This document shows, in pieces, positions 28,245 to 37,519 of a stretch of DNA of 64,000 nucleotides. The DNA is from Haloarcula sp. CBA1127 (lineage in GTDB: Archaea > Halobacteriota > Halobacteria > Halobacteriales > Haloarculaceae). How positions within the stretch are numbered: the first letter of the stretch is position 1; each line of letters begins with the position of its first letter. Location of the stretch: NCBI RefSeq assembly GCF_001485575.1, contig NZ_BCNB01000006.1, forward strand, positions 2,852,001 through 2,916,000, written 5' to 3'. Position numbers and translations under genes: made by a program. The notes below the pieces were generated by a model. It was not told where the DNA came from. It searched no databases and saw only the letters and a list, made by a program, of their open reading frames with translations.

Positions 28245-28628
28245 TCAATCGCCGATGGTCGTGTCGTATCTGACGTAGTTGCCCAGCCAGCCGCCGAGGG
28301 CACTCAGACCAAGGAAGTACGCAGCCGTTGTGAGCGTTCCCAGAACGAGCACGAGCAGCCCCATCGCGCCGAACACGCCCAGCGCTTCGGGAGCGAGCGC
28401 CAGAACCACGGTCAGGAAGACGAACACGACCACGAAGAAGACCAGCGATATCGCCAGCCCGACGACGCCGGACAGCAATCCGACACGGACGCCGTCGTCT
28501 CGCTCGCCGCCTTCGAGATAGCCAGCGATGCCACCGCCAAGGAGCGGTGCGAGCGGGACGAACCCACTCAGCAGTGCGGTCGCGACAGCACCGATGATAG
28601 CGTTGACGAACGTGTCTCCTTCTGCCAT
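28245..28628 (-). CDS. DUF5518-like membrane protein, tandem paralogue
   Basis: A 127-residue protein with four hydrophobic segments: AIIGAVATALLSGFVPLAPLL, then GGGIAGYLEGGERDDGVRVG, two long central helices and a C-terminal YFLGLSALGGWLGNYV. It shares the LGLSALGG end and the Gly-rich loop with the downstream gene 37 bp away, so the pair probably arose by tandem duplication. Function unknown. Confidence 0.68.
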   Translation of the reverse strand: MAEGDTFVNAIIGAVATALLSGFVPLAPLLGGGIAGYLEGGERDDGVRVGLLSGVVGLAISLVFFVVVFVFLTVVLALAPEALGVFGAMGLLVLVLGTLTTAAYFLGLSALGGWLGNYVRYDTTIGD

Positions 28629-28729
28629 TTCCCGGAGCTACTCCGGGGCTCATGGTATGTTTTGTGTTGGCGACACCGGCGTCGCCACTTGTGCGGCAAC
28701 GGGCCGGAAAACGAAACAGTTCAGCGACG

Positions 28730-29551
28730 TTAGATGTCGGACTCGAAGTCGTCGAGTCCGTACGTCGGCTCGGCACCGCGGCGGTCGAGCGTCTCGTTGG
28801 CCAGCAGCCAGTAGACGACCGACAGCGCCTTTCGCCCCTTGTTGTTCGTCGGGACCACCAAGTCGACGTTCGACGTGGTGTTGTTGGAGTCACACATCGC
28901 GATGACCGGGATGCCGACCGTGATGGCCTCCTTGACAGCCTGGGCGTCACCGATCGGGTCGGTGACGACCACGATGTCAGGCTCGATGTAGCCGTCGTAG
29001 TCGGGGTTGGTCAGCGTGCCGGGGATGAACCGACCGGTGCGGACGCGCGCGCCGATCGCTTCGGCGAACTTCTCGGCCGGGAACCGGCCGTACTGGCGCG
29101 ACGATGCGGCCAGGATCTGCTCCGGCTCGTAGTTGGACAGGAAGTCCGCGGCGGTGCGGATGCGCTCGTCAGTCATCGAGACGTCCAGCACGTAGAGCCC
29201 GTCGGTCCGGACGCGGTGGATGAACCGCTCCATGTCCTGGGTCTTCTGCTGGGTCCCGATGTGGACACCGGCACCGAGGTAGTCCTCGACAGGGATGAGG
29301 AGGTCGGCTTCCGACTGCTCGTCGGGCATGACGTCCTCGTCCAGCTGTGGGCCGGCGGCCTCGTCGGCGTCGGCCGCTTCGTCGGCGTCCGCGTCGTCAT
29401 CAGTTGGTTCGGCCTCTGTCGCCTCTTCGGCGTCGTCGGCGGGCTGTTCGGCTTCCGTTTCGGTCTCCGCGTCGACCGCTTCGTCGTCCTCGTCGGACGG
29501 GTCGAAGTCGGAATCGGACGCGTCGAGACCTTCTTTTTCGTTGCCGCTCAT
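28730..29551 (-). CDS. rps2: Small ribosomal subunit protein uS2
   Basis: A 273-residue S2. The first ~75 residues are an Asp/Glu/Ala-rich extension not found in bacterial S2. The ribosomal domain starts near [21 protein letters not shown] and contains [17 protein letters not shown] and [15 protein letters not shown]. Its ATG overlaps the end of enolase by four bases in the ribosomal/RNA polymerase superoperon. Confidence 0.93.
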   Translation of the reverse strand: MSGNEKEGLDASDSDFDPSDEDDEAVDAETETEAEQPADDAEEATEAEPTDDDADADEAADADEAAGPQLDEDVMPDEQSEADLLIPVEDYLGAGVHIGTQQKTQDMERFIHRVRTDGLYVLDVSMTDERIRTAADFLSNYEPEQILAASSRQYGRFPAEKFAEAIGARVRTGRFIPGTLTNPDYDGYIEPDIVVVTDPIGDAQAVKEAITVGIPVIAMCDSNNTTSNVDLVVPTNNKGRKALSVVYWLLANETLDRRGAEPTYGLDDFESDI

Positions 29552-30753
29552 ACTGCGTTGTCCTCGATACGGATTAGTTCGTTCAGCTTGGCTGTGCGCT
29601 CGCCGCCGACCGCGCCGGTCTTGATGAACGGTGCGTCAGTGGCGACAGCGAGGTGTGCAATCGTCGTGTCTTCCGTCTCGCCGCTGCGGTGGGAGACGAC
29701 AGACTCGTAGCCGCTTGCCGTTGCCAGTTCGATGGCGTCGACAGCGTCGGTAAGTGTCCCGATCTGGTTGGGCTTGATCAGGATGGAGTTCCCGGCGTCG
29801 GCGTTGATACCGGCCTGCAGGCGCTCGACGTTGGTGACGAACAGGTCGTCGCCGCAGACGAGCGTCTGGTCACCGACCTGTGCGGTCAGGTCCGCGAAGG
29901 CCTCGTAATCGTTCTCGTCGAGTGGGTCCTCGACGTAGACGAGGTCGTACTCCTCAACCTTCCCGGCGATGTACTCTATCTGCTCTTCGGTGGACTTGAC
30001 GCCGTCGTCGTAGACGTAGCCGTCCGCCTCGTCATCGTAGAGTTCCGCGCCAGCGACATCAAGGCCGAACGAGATTGCGAAGCCGAAGTCGTCGGCGACG
30101 GTCTCGACGGCCTCGTCCATGATCTCGAACGCTTCGTCGTCCGAAACCGACGGTGCCCAGGCTCCTTCGTCGCCCTTGCCCGCTGGCAGGTCGCGGTCGG
30201 CCAGGATGTCGTGGACTTCCTGGTGGACCGCAGCGTTGGCGAAGACAGCCTCTTCGACGCTCGGTGCGCCGACGGGGGCTGCGAGGAACTCCTGAATGTT
30301 CGTGGCATCCGCGGCGTGCTCGCCGCCACCGATGATGTTGCCCAGCGGCGTCGGGTACTCGTTGCCCCGGAACGTGCCGCCGAGATGCTGGTACAGCGGT
30401 GCGCCCAGCACGTCAGCACCGGCCTTTGCGGCCGCCATGGAGATGGCGACGGCGCTGTTGGCTCCGATGCCGGAGAAGTCGTCGGTGCCGTCGGCGGCGT
30501 GCAGCGCCGCGTCGACGTCACGCTGGTTCCCGGCGTGGACCTCACCGATGAGTCGCGGGAGTGCCTCCTCGCGGGCCTTGGCAATGGCCTCGTTGGCGGG
30601 GAGTTCGATGGCCTCGTACTCGCCCGTGCTTGCGCCGCTCGGTGCCTTGCCACGACCGAAGCCCCCACTCTCGGTGAGAACGTCGGCCTCGACAGTCGCG
30701 TTCCCGCGGGAGTCGAGGACGCGGCGGAGTCGGATGTCAGTGATGAGCGTCAT
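29548..30753 (-). CDS. eno: Enolase
   Basis: Interconverts 2-phosphoglycerate and phosphoenolpyruvate. The 401-residue protein has the N-terminal [16 protein letters not shown], then [13 protein letters not shown], a metal-binding [14 protein letters not shown] near residue 270, and the signature [15 protein letters not shown] followed by [10 protein letters not shown]. The gene lies between rpoK and rps2, an order conserved across archaea. Confidence 0.95.
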   Translation of the reverse strand: MTLITDIRLRRVLDSRGNATVEADVLTESGGFGRGKAPSGASTGEYEAIELPANEAIAKAREEALPRLIGEVHAGNQRDVDAALHAADGTDDFSGIGANSAVAISMAAAKAGADVLGAPLYQHLGGTFRGNEYPTPLGNIIGGGEHAADATNIQEFLAAPVGAPSVEEAVFANAAVHQEVHDILADRDLPAGKGDEGAWAPSVSDDEAFEIMDEAVETVADDFGFAISFGLDVAGAELYDDEADGYVYDDGVKSTEEQIEYIAGKVEEYDLVYVEDPLDENDYEAFADLTAQVGDQTLVCGDDLFVTNVERLQAGINADAGNSILIKPNQIGTLTDAVDAIELATASGYESVVSHRSGETEDTTIAHLAVATDAPFIKTGAVGGERTAKLNELIRIEDNAV

Positions 30754-30755
30754 CG

Positions 30756-30929
30756 TTAATCACTCCTGTTGACCGTAAACGGTAGGACGCCAGCGTCGTA
30801 CTCCTCGGCGGCGATGAGTATCGGCTGGGTGTGTTCCGTCTCGATGAGCACGGGAGCACCGTGGGCCAACTGCAGCGCTCGTGCGCCGAGTTTGCGGGCC
30901 TTCTCGTAGCGGCTTTCCTGTGCGTTCAT
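30756..30929 (-). CDS. rpoK: RNA polymerase subunit Rpo6 (K)
   Basis: A 57-residue protein starting [19 protein letters not shown], the signature of archaeal RpoK (the eukaryotic Rpb6/bacterial omega counterpart). [19 protein letters not shown] follows. This subunit clamps the largest RNA polymerase subunit during assembly. It overlaps rpoN by four bases and precedes eno by two. Confidence 0.92.
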   Translation of the reverse strand: MNAQESRYEKARKLGARALQLAHGAPVLIETEHTQPILIAAEEYDAGVLPFTVNRSD

Positions 30930-31126
30930 TGGTAGGGTGAGACGATGTCGACGAGGTCCTTGTGCGAGACGAGCATCCGGCGACAGCAGTGCCGCTCGAC
31001 GCCGAGTTCATCAAGGACCTTCTCCGGGTCCTCAGGCTCCTCGGCCTCGCGGGTGCGTGCTTTGAACTCTTCCCAGTGCTCGCCGACGACGTTACCGCAC
31101 GTGAAACACCGAACCGGTACCATCAT
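30926..31126 (-). CDS. rpoN: RNA polymerase subunit Rpo10 (N)
   Basis: A 66-residue zinc-binding RNA polymerase subunit (Rpb10 homologue). The diagnostic motifs are [15 protein letters not shown] at the N-terminus and the adjacent cysteines in [11 protein letters not shown]. It sits in the conserved rps9-rpoN-rpoK order. A second ATG at 31123 is also possible. Confidence 0.95.
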   Translation of the reverse strand: MMVPVRCFTCGNVVGEHWEEFKARTREAEEPEDPEKVLDELGVERHCCRRMLVSHKDLVDIVSPYQ

Positions 31127-31138
31127 ACCTGTATCACC

Positions 31139-31537
31139 TTAGCGGTACGATTTCTGGTAGCGGGCCCGCGCACCGGGGCCGCCCCACTTCTTGGGTTCGG
31201 ACTGGCGAACATCGTTGACCAGCAGCGAGCGGTCGAACTCCATGAACGCATCACGGAGTTCGGCGTCGTTGGTGTGGTCGACAAGTCCGCGAGCGATGGC
31301 GGTTCGGGCGGCGTCTGCCTGCCCCATGACGCCGCCACCTTCGACGGACACTTCCACGTCGACCTCGCCGCGGAGGTCGTCCTCGGCAATGCGGAACGGT
31401 TCCAGCATCTTGAGCTGCGCCAGCTCGGGGTCGACGAGTTCGACCGGCTGCGAGTCGATACGCACGCGGCCCTCACCCTCGCGAACGGTTGCGCGGGCGA
31501 CGGCGGTCTTCTTCTTGCCAGACGTGTTCGTTACCAT
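31139..31537 (-). CDS. rps9: Small ribosomal subunit protein uS9
   Basis: A 132-residue S9 with the N-terminal [18 protein letters not shown], the central [20 protein letters not shown] and the conserved basic tail ending [10 protein letters not shown] that reaches into the ribosomal P site. The start overlaps the end of rpl13 by seven bases. Confidence 0.95.
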
Positions 31538-31968
31538 GTCTTGTTCGCTCCAAGCGTTTCGCTGATCTCGCCCAGCGTGACGAACTTGATGTTCGACAGT
31601 CGGTCAAGCGACGTGCCGTCTAGAACCTCGCCGTCCTCGTCGTACGGGTTGCCGAGGTAGACACGGACGCTCTCGAACGCCTCGCGGCCACGCTGCTTCT
31701 TGTGGGGCAGCATGCCACGGATGGTGCGTTTGAAGATGCCGTCCGGTCGCTTGGGGTAGAAGTACCCGTTGTCGTTACCGATGTCGACACGCTTCTCGTA
31801 CTTCTCTACGATCTGCTCCTCTCGGCCGGTGATCACGGCGCGTTCGGCGTTGACGACGGCGACCGTCTCGCCATCGAGAGCCTGTTCGGCGACCTGTGAT
31901 GCGACGCGGCCCATGATACAGTCGCGGGCGTCAACGATGACATCCGCGTCGAATTCTGCGACGCTCAT
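31531..31968 (-). CDS. rpl13: Large ribosomal subunit protein uL13
   Basis: A 145-residue L13. Recognisable segments are [19 protein letters not shown] near the N-terminus, the family motif [18 protein letters not shown], and [16 protein letters not shown]. It is acidic overall, as expected for a halophile, and overlaps rpl18e by four bases. Confidence 0.95.
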
Positions 31969-32315
31969 CGGATCACCCGGACGTGGGAGCCTTCTGGGTT
32001 GTTTTCAATTGCCTGTTCGAGTGATACAGCCTCTCCAACCTGGTCGATCTTCGTCTCGGCGGTTCCGGAGAAGTCGACAGCGGCGACGGTGACGTCCTTC
32101 TGCAGGACACCGGAGCCAAGCACCTTGCCGGGCACAACGACGGTTTCGTCTTCCTGGGCGTATCGTTCGATACGGCCGAGGTTGACTTCCGCGTGTGTGC
32201 GCCGTGGCTTTTCTAAGCGCTCGGCGACGTCGCCCCAGACAGCACCGCCCGAACTGCGGGCGGCTGACTTCAGGTCGGCGATGAGACTACTGAGTCTCGG
32301 GTTCGTCTTACTCAT
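31965..32315 (-). CDS. rpl18e: Large ribosomal subunit protein eL18
   Basis: A 116-residue archaeal/eukaryotic L18e. It begins [19 protein letters not shown] and contains [19 protein letters not shown]. The ATG at 32315 follows directly after the tRNA-Leu gene, so a longer frame reading back through the tRNA is spurious. Confidence 0.93.
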   Translation of the reverse strand: MSKTNPRLSSLIADLKSAARSSGGAVWGDVAERLEKPRRTHAEVNLGRIERYAQEDETVVVPGKVLGSGVLQKDVTVAAVDFSGTAETKIDQVGEAVSLEQAIENNPEGSHVRVIR

Positions 32316-32339
32316 ATGATTCCTCCGTTGTGGGAAAAG

Positions 32340-32424
32340 TGCAGGGAGCAGGATTTGAACCTGCGGACCCCTACGGGACAGCGCCCTGAACGCTGCGCCG
32401 TTGGCCAAACTTGGCTATCCCTGC
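32340..32424 (-). tRNA. tRNA-Leu, anticodon CAG
   Basis: The minus strand folds as a class II tRNA: acceptor stem GCAGGGA pairs exactly with TCCCTGC. The D arm is followed by anticodon stem CAGCG/CGCTG with loop TTCAGGG (anticodon CAG). A long variable arm and the T arm GCAGG-TTCAAAT-CCTGC follow. The discriminator is A, as for tRNA-Leu. CCA is not encoded and there is no intron. It lies between rpoD and rpl18e and is presumably cut from the operon transcript. Confidence 0.95.
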
Positions 32425-32528
32425 GCGCGATTGTTCGTTTTGCGTGCCCCGTAAAACCCCTTTCGGTCCTCGCGCTCGGGGAGCGGGCGGTCATCGGTAG
32501 TGGTGGGGTGTGTCGGGGCATTGTATCG

Positions 32529-33308
32529 TTACAGCTGGACTGCGTCTTTCAGTTCGGTCGCGCGGTCACGCAGCGTCTCGACCGCGCGCAGGACCAGTTC
32601 CTCGGTGGTGAACGACCCGTCCGTCTCGACGTGGAACACGAACGCGTTCGGCACGTCCGATACCTCGACGTCCTTGCCGGGGTAGCGGTTCCGAAGGTCG
32701 TTGTCGAACTCATCTGTCGCGACGAGTTCGCCGTTGGTGGCGTCGCCGGCGGCGTGTTCGGCCGCCTGCTCTTCGATGACGCCACGCAGGATGTTCGGAT
32801 CGTCGTCCTCGAACTCGCCGAGGTCGCCAACGACCTCCACCTGCTGGAGGTGTCGGTAGCCGACGGCCACGCCGCCCTGATGTTTGGCGTGCTCCCGACC
32901 AGTATCGAGGATGGCGTCTGCCTCGACTTCGAGACGTTGGCCCTCCTTGAGGTCGATGATCGGGATGTTGTCGTCGGCGGCCTCGACCATCGGGTCCGAG
33001 GAGACGAGGTCGCTGGAGTAGGCCGTGCTCGGCCCGTCGACGGACAGCGACAGCGTCACCTCGTCGCCGATCTCGAAGTCGTCGAGGTCGGTCGTCAGCG
33101 GGACCAGTCCCAGTCGGAGACCGATCTGCTCGTTGAACATCACGCTGGTGTTCTCGATGACGCGGACGGTGTCGATACTGAACGTCGGTACGTCCGCGAC
33201 CATCGCTCGCCGGATGCCGTTGGCGAAGGCTGGCGTGATGCCGCGCACGAGGATCCGCGCCTCGCGCTCGCCGCGTTCGACGAACTCAACCTCGTAGTCC
33301 TGTGTCAT
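32529..33308 (-). CDS. rpoD: RNA polymerase subunit Rpo3 (D)
   Basis: The archaeal counterpart of eukaryotic Rpb3 and bacterial alpha, needed to start polymerase assembly with subunit L. The 259-residue protein has the assembly motif [20 protein letters not shown] near residue 18 and the second motif [13 protein letters not shown]. It contains no cysteine at all, so the 4Fe-4S cluster found in the D subunit of some archaea is absent. It is acidic and sits between rps11 and tRNA-Leu. Confidence 0.93.
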   Translation of the reverse strand: MTQDYEVEFVERGEREARILVRGITPAFANGIRRAMVADVPTFSIDTVRVIENTSVMFNEQIGLRLGLVPLTTDLDDFEIGDEVTLSLSVDGPSTAYSSDLVSSDPMVEAADDNIPIIDLKEGQRLEVEADAILDTGREHAKHQGGVAVGYRHLQQVEVVGDLGEFEDDDPNILRGVIEEQAAEHAAGDATNGELVATDEFDNDLRNRYPGKDVEVSDVPNAFVFHVETDGSFTTEELVLRAVETLRDRATELKDAVQL

Positions 33309-33311
33309 TGG

Positions 33312-33701
33312 TTAGAATCCGGAGTTCTTGGGTGCACGAGTGCCGTCGTGCGGGGTCGGCGTGACGTCCTCGATGCGACCGATCTCCAGGCCCGCTCGGG
33401 CGAGTGCGCGGATCGTCGCCTGCGCACCCGGACCGGGCGAGGTCTGGAGGTTGCCGCCGGGACCGCGGACCCGAACGTCGACGCCTTCGACGCCACGGTC
33501 GAGGGCCTTCTCCGCAACGACCTCGGCCATCTGCATCGCCGCGTACGGCGATGCTTCGTCGCGGTTCTGCTTGACGACCGTCCCGCCGGAGCTCTTTGCG
33601 AGCGTCTCCGCGCCGGTCTGGTCGGTGATGGTGATGATCGTGTTGTTGAACGATGCGTGCACGTGGGCGATGCCCCAGATGTCTTCGGTGTCTTCACTCA
33701 T
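33312..33701 (-). CDS. rps11: Small ribosomal subunit protein uS11
   Basis: A 129-residue S11. It starts with an acidic tail, then [39 protein letters not shown] and [18 protein letters not shown], and ends in the conserved [20 protein letters not shown]. Its start overlaps the stop of rps4 by four bases. Confidence 0.96.
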   Translation of the reverse strand: MSEDTEDIWGIAHVHASFNNTIITITDQTGAETLAKSSGGTVVKQNRDEASPYAAMQMAEVVAEKALDRGVEGVDVRVRGPGGNLQTSPGPGAQATIRALARAGLEIGRIEDVTPTPHDGTRAPKNSGF

Positions 33702-34213
33702 TCTTGGGCCTCCGCGCGCTCAGGATGGAGTTCGTCCGACAGCGAACTGTGCTCGTCGAAGCCGACCGAACTCTCGACGGCGGTCTCCACCGTCATGCCG
33801 GGTCGGGTGACACGGGCGTCGTCCAGCACGATGTGTCCGTGGACGATGAACTGGCGGGCCTGCTCGGGCGTGTTCGCATAGCCCTTGCGGTAAACGACCG
33901 TCTGCAGGCGGCGTTCCAGCACGTCAGTCACGTCAAGCGACAGCACGTCGTCAAGCTGGTCCTGCTCGTTGAGGATGCCGTAGCGCTTGAGTCGAGCGAG
34001 GAACTCCTCGGACTCGGTCTCGTGCTCGCCGGCGCTGCCCAGCAGCTTCCGTGCCTCACGGCGGTAGCCACGAAGCTCGGACTGTGCGCGCCAGAGCTCT
34101 TCTTTGTTCTTCAAGCCGTAGCGGCCGATGAGGTTGGCCTCGTCGGCGATACGTTCGCCCTGGAAGGGATGATTCGGCGTCTCGTAGAACTTCGTGTTTG
34201 AACCAAGCGCCAT
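33698..34213 (-). CDS. rps4: Small ribosomal subunit protein uS4
   Basis: A 171-residue S4. The S4 RNA-binding domain is [20 protein letters not shown] followed by [18 protein letters not shown]. The N-terminus ([15 protein letters not shown]) is archaeal-type. The ATG and the rps13 TAA share one base. Confidence 0.95.
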   Translation of the reverse strand: MALGSNTKFYETPNHPFQGERIADEANLIGRYGLKNKEELWRAQSELRGYRREARKLLGSAGEHETESEEFLARLKRYGILNEQDQLDDVLSLDVTDVLERRLQTVVYRKGYANTPEQARQFIVHGHIVLDDARVTRPGMTVETAVESSVGFDEHSSLSDELHPERAEAQE

Positions 34214-34746
34214 TATTCGTCATCCTCCGCAGCGGCTTCCTCAGCCTGCTCTTCCTTGATCGCCTCGACGTTGACGCCGATGGTTCCCTCCGTCCGGCCA
34301 GTGGACTTGGTACGCTGTCCACGGACCTTCTGGCCGCGCTTGTGTCGGACACCGCGGTAGGAGTCGATCATCTTCATGCGGTTGATGTCCTGCCGGCGGG
34401 TAAGCTGGAGGTCGTTACCGGTCTCGTGGGTGGTCTCACCAGTGAAGTAGTCCTTCTGGTGGTTGGTCATCCACTCGGGCACATCGTCGGCGAAGTTCTC
34501 GACGCGGTCGACGACGCGCTCGATGACGTCGTCGTCGAGCTTGCCGAAGACAGCGCGCCGGTCGACGTCCGCCTTCTGGGCGATAATTCGGGCGGCCCGG
34601 TGGCCGATACCGTTCAGTTCTGTCAGTGCTCGCTCGACGGATTTCGTCCCGTCGAGGTCTGTCTGTCCGATACGGACGAAATAGCGGATGTCCTCCTCCT
34701 CTTCGGCATCCGCGTCCTCGCCCGCGTTGGGGTCTTCTGCACTCAT
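34213..34746 (-). CDS. rps13: Small ribosomal subunit protein uS13
   Basis: A 177-residue S13. The first ~20 residues are acidic (EDADAEEEEDI). The core has RYFVRIGQTDLDGTKSVERA, LTELNGIGHRAARIIAQK and the C-terminal GVRHKRGQKVRGQRTKSTG. It opens the ribosomal/RNA polymerase superoperon just downstream of tRNA-Ser. ATG 34746 is chosen because a longer frame would read back into the tRNA. Confidence 0.95.
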   Translation of the reverse strand: MSAEDPNAGEDADAEEEEDIRYFVRIGQTDLDGTKSVERALTELNGIGHRAARIIAQKADVDRRAVFGKLDDDVIERVVDRVENFADDVPEWMTNHQKDYFTGETTHETGNDLQLTRRQDINRMKMIDSYRGVRHKRGQKVRGQRTKSTGRTEGTIGVNVEAIKEEQAEEAAAEDDE

Positions 34747-34767
34747 ATGTAGGTACTGATGGGTGAG

Positions 34768-34852
34768 CGTCGTGGCGGGGATTCGAACCCCGGAGGCTGT
34801 ACGCCACAGAGTTAGCAACCCTGCGCCTTGGGCCAGGCTTGGCTACCACGAC
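34768..34852 (-). tRNA. tRNA-Ser, anticodon GCT
   Basis: The minus strand folds as a class II tRNA: acceptor GTCGTGG pairs with CCACGAC. The anticodon stem is CAGGG/CTCTG around loop TTGCTAA (anticodon GCT, serine AGY codons). A long variable arm and the T arm CGGGG-TTCGAAT-CCCCG follow. The discriminator is G, as for serine. CCA is not encoded. It leads the rps13 operon. Confidence 0.95.
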
Positions 34853-34939
34853 ACGCGTTCTATGACACTCGCGCCCGCAGCACGCGGACTCGGGGGCCGA
34901 CCCCCCTACACGAGTCTATCCGATTCTATTCCGGGGTTG

Positions 34940-34956
34940 TATTTAAACGCAACGAA
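34940..34956 (-). promoter_or_regulatory. Promoter of tRNA-Ser/rps13 superoperon
   Basis: Read on the minus strand, a TATA box tttaaata follows a BRE-like cgttgcg. It lies ~88 bp before the tRNA-Ser 5' end, leaving room for a pre-tRNA leader. Confidence 0.55.
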
Positions 34957-35029
34957 GGGGGCCGGGCGCGTGAGAGTGACGCACAGTCAGATAGCCGTCG
35001 ACAGCTATAGTAACAATTGACATGGTTTA

Positions 35030-35065
35030 CACACCAATCGCACTGCTGTCGTGCGATCGGGTGTG
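35030..35065 (-). terminator. Strong hairpin downstream of hypothetical gene
   Basis: Near-perfect inverted repeat: CACACC-AATCGCAC and GTGCGATCGG-GTGTG pair over 13 bp with a small internal mismatch and a 7-base loop. It lies 20 bp past the stop of the leftward gene at 35085, so it may end that transcript. No clear U-tract follows. Confidence 0.4.
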
Positions 35066-35084
35066 CATTGAGTTTCAATGGCTA

Positions 35085-35660
35085 CTACAGTACCTCGTAT
35101 CCCAGTTGCGCCATAGATTTCCTACCGTATATGTCCTGAAGCAGCGTCAGTAGATACTCAGTCGCCCGCAGCTTCTTTGTCGACCCTGAAACCGAGACGA
35201 CAGTGTGGCCGTCCTCGCGTCGGATAGAGATCTCCTGAGTTGCGTAGTGGTCCCCGTCGTACGTCGTCGTAATCGTCAGCCCGTCCTCGGTGTCGGCCGT
35301 CTCGTATCTGGCGACGTGGGACCGTCCGAACGGCGAGACCGTGTATTTGTAGCCATCGTCGGTCTCAGTTACTTCAGTGGCCCGTCCCCAGGTGAGTGCC
35401 ATGGTCGGCGGCTTCGGACCGAGAAACTCTGAGCGGACCGACTCCGGTGATTTGTCCGTCACGAATTCGGTCTGCCCGTCGGTATTGACGAGTCGAACGA
35501 GTAGCCCGACCCCGAGAGCCATGATGAAGAAACCGGCACCCGGGAGGGCAGTGAACTCCCAGATCAACCAACACAGCGACAGCACGGCGACTAGTATCGC
35601 GGCGTTGGCCAGATATTCAAGCCGCTGATACCGCTGTACTATAGCATCTATTTCCGACAT
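35085..35660 (-). CDS. Hypothetical two-TM protein
   Basis: A 191-residue protein with two adjacent membrane helices (LANAAILVAVLSLCWLIWEF, then GFFIMALGVGLLVRL) after a short N-terminus. A soluble C-terminal domain of ~120 residues ends MAQLGYEVL and probably faces the cytoplasm. ATG 35660 (MSEIDAIVQRY) starts immediately before the first helix; the upstream extension of the frame is spurious. No family recognised. Confidence 0.65.
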   Translation of the reverse strand: MSEIDAIVQRYQRLEYLANAAILVAVLSLCWLIWEFTALPGAGFFIMALGVGLLVRLVNTDGQTEFVTDKSPESVRSEFLGPKPPTMALTWGRATEVTETDDGYKYTVSPFGRSHVARYETADTEDGLTITTTYDGDHYATQEISIRREDGHTVVSVSGSTKKLRATEYLLTLLQDIYGRKSMAQLGYEVL

Positions 35661-35778
35661 GAGATTTATATTTTCTCTTTTTCTATTGGTAATAAAATCA
35701 TTGCATCGGGTTTCACAGCCGTGAGGGTACACTGACCCCGAACGGAAGCAACTAGTGGCCAGTGCCCCTCTCCATAGT

Positions 35779-36090
35779 ATGGAACCGCGATTCGCCACTG
35801 ACGGCGGCACCACAGTCGGCCCAACCGACCGCCAGGCGCTCCGAGAACATCTCGAACAGTTCGCCGGCGAGGATCGGGTGACCGAAGCGCAGGACGGGAC
35901 ACTGACCGCCGAGTTCAGTGGGTCGACGTACTTCTCGGTCGACCCCGAGGGCCGCGTCGAGGGTGAGATGCCCCTGCACGCGTTCGACGGACCGGTCGAC
36001 AGCCTCCGATTCGACCACAAGCGCGGTGAAATACGGGCTTCGGCCGACGACAACGCGGTCAGCTACACCTTCCGGCGGCCGTCGAGGTAG
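35779..36090 (+). CDS. Hypothetical small haloarchaeal protein
   Basis: A 103-residue acidic protein (MEPRFATDGGTTVG...). It is predicted mainly beta, with alternating strands such as GTLTAEFSGSTYFSVDPEGRV and no membrane segment or cysteine. Codon use is typical of the chromosome. No family was recognised and no neighbour suggests a role. Confidence 0.6.
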   Translation: MEPRFATDGGTTVGPTDRQALREHLEQFAGEDRVTEAQDGTLTAEFSGSTYFSVDPEGRVEGEMPLHAFDGPVDSLRFDHKRGEIRASADDNAVSYTFRRPSR

Positions 36091-36104
36091 CTAGTGGGTG
36101 GGAC

Positions 36105-36325
36105 TCAGTCGTCGGCGGCGGCCAATGGCTCATCGACTGGCCCACTCAAGGCGGTTGACGAGTCCGGCATGTACTCGATGAGTTGAGTTGGAGTCCGTCG
36201 TTCGCGGCGACGTGGTCGACCATCTCGGGGACGTACCCCGCGGTGGATTCGAAGACAACCATGTTCAGCTTCAACGTCCAGGCCAGGGTCTAGTGCTGCT
36301 TCGACGCACGGCTCGGTCCGAGACG
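36105..36325 (-). pseudogene. moaA: Relic of moaA (molybdenum cofactor synthesis)
   Basis: Read on the minus strand, three frames joined by small frameshifts give EAALDPGLD, then [19 protein letters not shown] followed by [11 protein letters not shown], then QLIEYMPD. This closely follows a stretch of haloarchaeal MoaA, the radical-SAM GTP cyclase. After MPD the similarity ends and a stop appears within ~20 codons. No start or Fe-S motif is present, so it is a fragment of ~60 residues out of ~320. The match is from memory of the family, not a database search. Confidence 0.6.
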
Positions 36326-36395
36326 CCTCCCTTTGGTCGGCATCGCTTTCCCTGCGTCACAATCCTTATCGCATCTCCGGAGCCTATCCACGTGC

Positions 36396-37457
36396 ATGAA
36401 TACAGACGACGTACGCGAGCGCCTGCGAACGGTCGAGGACCCGGACCTTGGGGACGACATTGTCTCGCTCGGGCTGATCAACAGCATCGACGTGACCGAC
36501 GATCAAGTCAGCATCGACCTGGCGCTCGGTGCGCCGTACTCGCCGACGGAGACGAGCATCGCGAACGAGGTCCGCGAGGCGCTGGGTGACCTTGACCGCG
36601 AGATCGACCTCTCGGCGAGCGTCGACCGCGGTGTCCCGGAAGCAGAGGACCCACTGCCGAAGGTCAAGAACGTCATCGCAGTCGCCTCGGGGAAAGGCGG
36701 GGTCGGCAAGTCAACCGTCGCGGTGAACCTCGCCGCCGGCCTCTCACGGCTCGGCGCTCGCGTCGGCCTGTTCGACGCCGACGTGTACGGGCCGAACGTT
36801 CCGCGGATGCTCGACGCTGACGAACAGCCGCAGGCGACAGAGGACGAAGAGATAATTCCCGTCGAAAAACACGGGATTCGGCTGATGAGTATGGACTTCC
36901 TCGTCGGCAAGGACGACCCAGTTATCTTCCGCGGTCCGATGGTCGACAACGTCCTCACGCAGCTCTGGGATGACGTGCTCTGGGGCGAACTCGACTACAT
37001 GGTCGTGGACCTGCCGCCGGGGACCGGGGACACGCAGCTGACGATGCTCCAGCAGGTGCCCGTCTCCGGGGCCGTCATCGTCACCACGCCGGAGGAAGTC
37101 GCCCTCGATGACGCCCGGAAGGGACTCCGGATGTTCGGTCGCCACGAGACGCCGGTACTTGGCATCGTTGAGAACATGTCCTCGTTCGTCTGTCCAGACT
37201 GTGGTGGGACACACGACATCTTCGGGAGCGGCGGCGGCCGCGAGTTTGCCGACGAAACGGAGATGCCGTTCCTCGGCGAGATTCCGCTCGACCCCGAAGT
37301 CAGGGAGGGCGGCGCCACTGGCGAACCGCTTGTGCTTGACGAGGACAGCGACGTTGGCGAGTCGTTCCGCGACATCGCCGCCCGGACCGCCAATATGCAG
37401 GGCATCATCCACCGAAAACGCCAGAGCGACAGCCAGCGCGCTCAGCCCGAGCAGTAG
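36396..37457 (+). CDS. mrp: Mrp/NBP35-type Fe-S cluster carrier ATPase
   Basis: Binds and transfers Fe-S clusters to apo-proteins. The 353-residue protein starts with a MIP18/DUF59-like domain (residues 1-80, EDPDLGDDIVSLGLI). A deviant Walker A P-loop NTPase follows (VASGKGGVGKSTVAVNLA, near residue 95) with the DADVYGPNVPRML motif. The conserved cysteine pair is in SSFVCPDCGGTHDIFG, which bridges a cluster between two subunits. ATG 36396 has a TATA-like ccttatc about 27 bp upstream. Confidence 0.9.
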   Translation: MNTDDVRERLRTVEDPDLGDDIVSLGLINSIDVTDDQVSIDLALGAPYSPTETSIANEVREALGDLDREIDLSASVDRGVPEAEDPLPKVKNVIAVASGKGGVGKSTVAVNLAAGLSRLGARVGLFDADVYGPNVPRMLDADEQPQATEDEEIIPVEKHGIRLMSMDFLVGKDDPVIFRGPMVDNVLTQLWDDVLWGELDYMVVDLPPGTGDTQLTMLQQVPVSGAVIVTTPEEVALDDARKGLRMFGRHETPVLGIVENMSSFVCPDCGGTHDIFGSGGGREFADETEMPFLGEIPLDPEVREGGATGEPLVLDEDSDVGESFRDIAARTANMQGIIHRKRQSDSQRAQPEQ

Positions 37458-37519
37458 CGGGCTGTGACTGAAGAGAGCAGTAGCTCAGGTACCGCGGGAG
37501 ACAGAGAGAAAGAACCGAG

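Noticed and set aside
32316..33881. A 521-residue plus-strand frame over tRNA-Leu, rpoD and rps11
   Set aside because: It covers three certain minus-strand genes; a chance open frame in high-GC DNA.
35085..36053. Longer start for the hypothetical two-TM protein
   Set aside because: The extension runs antisense through a separate likely gene at 35779-36090 and across a promoter-like AT-rich stretch.
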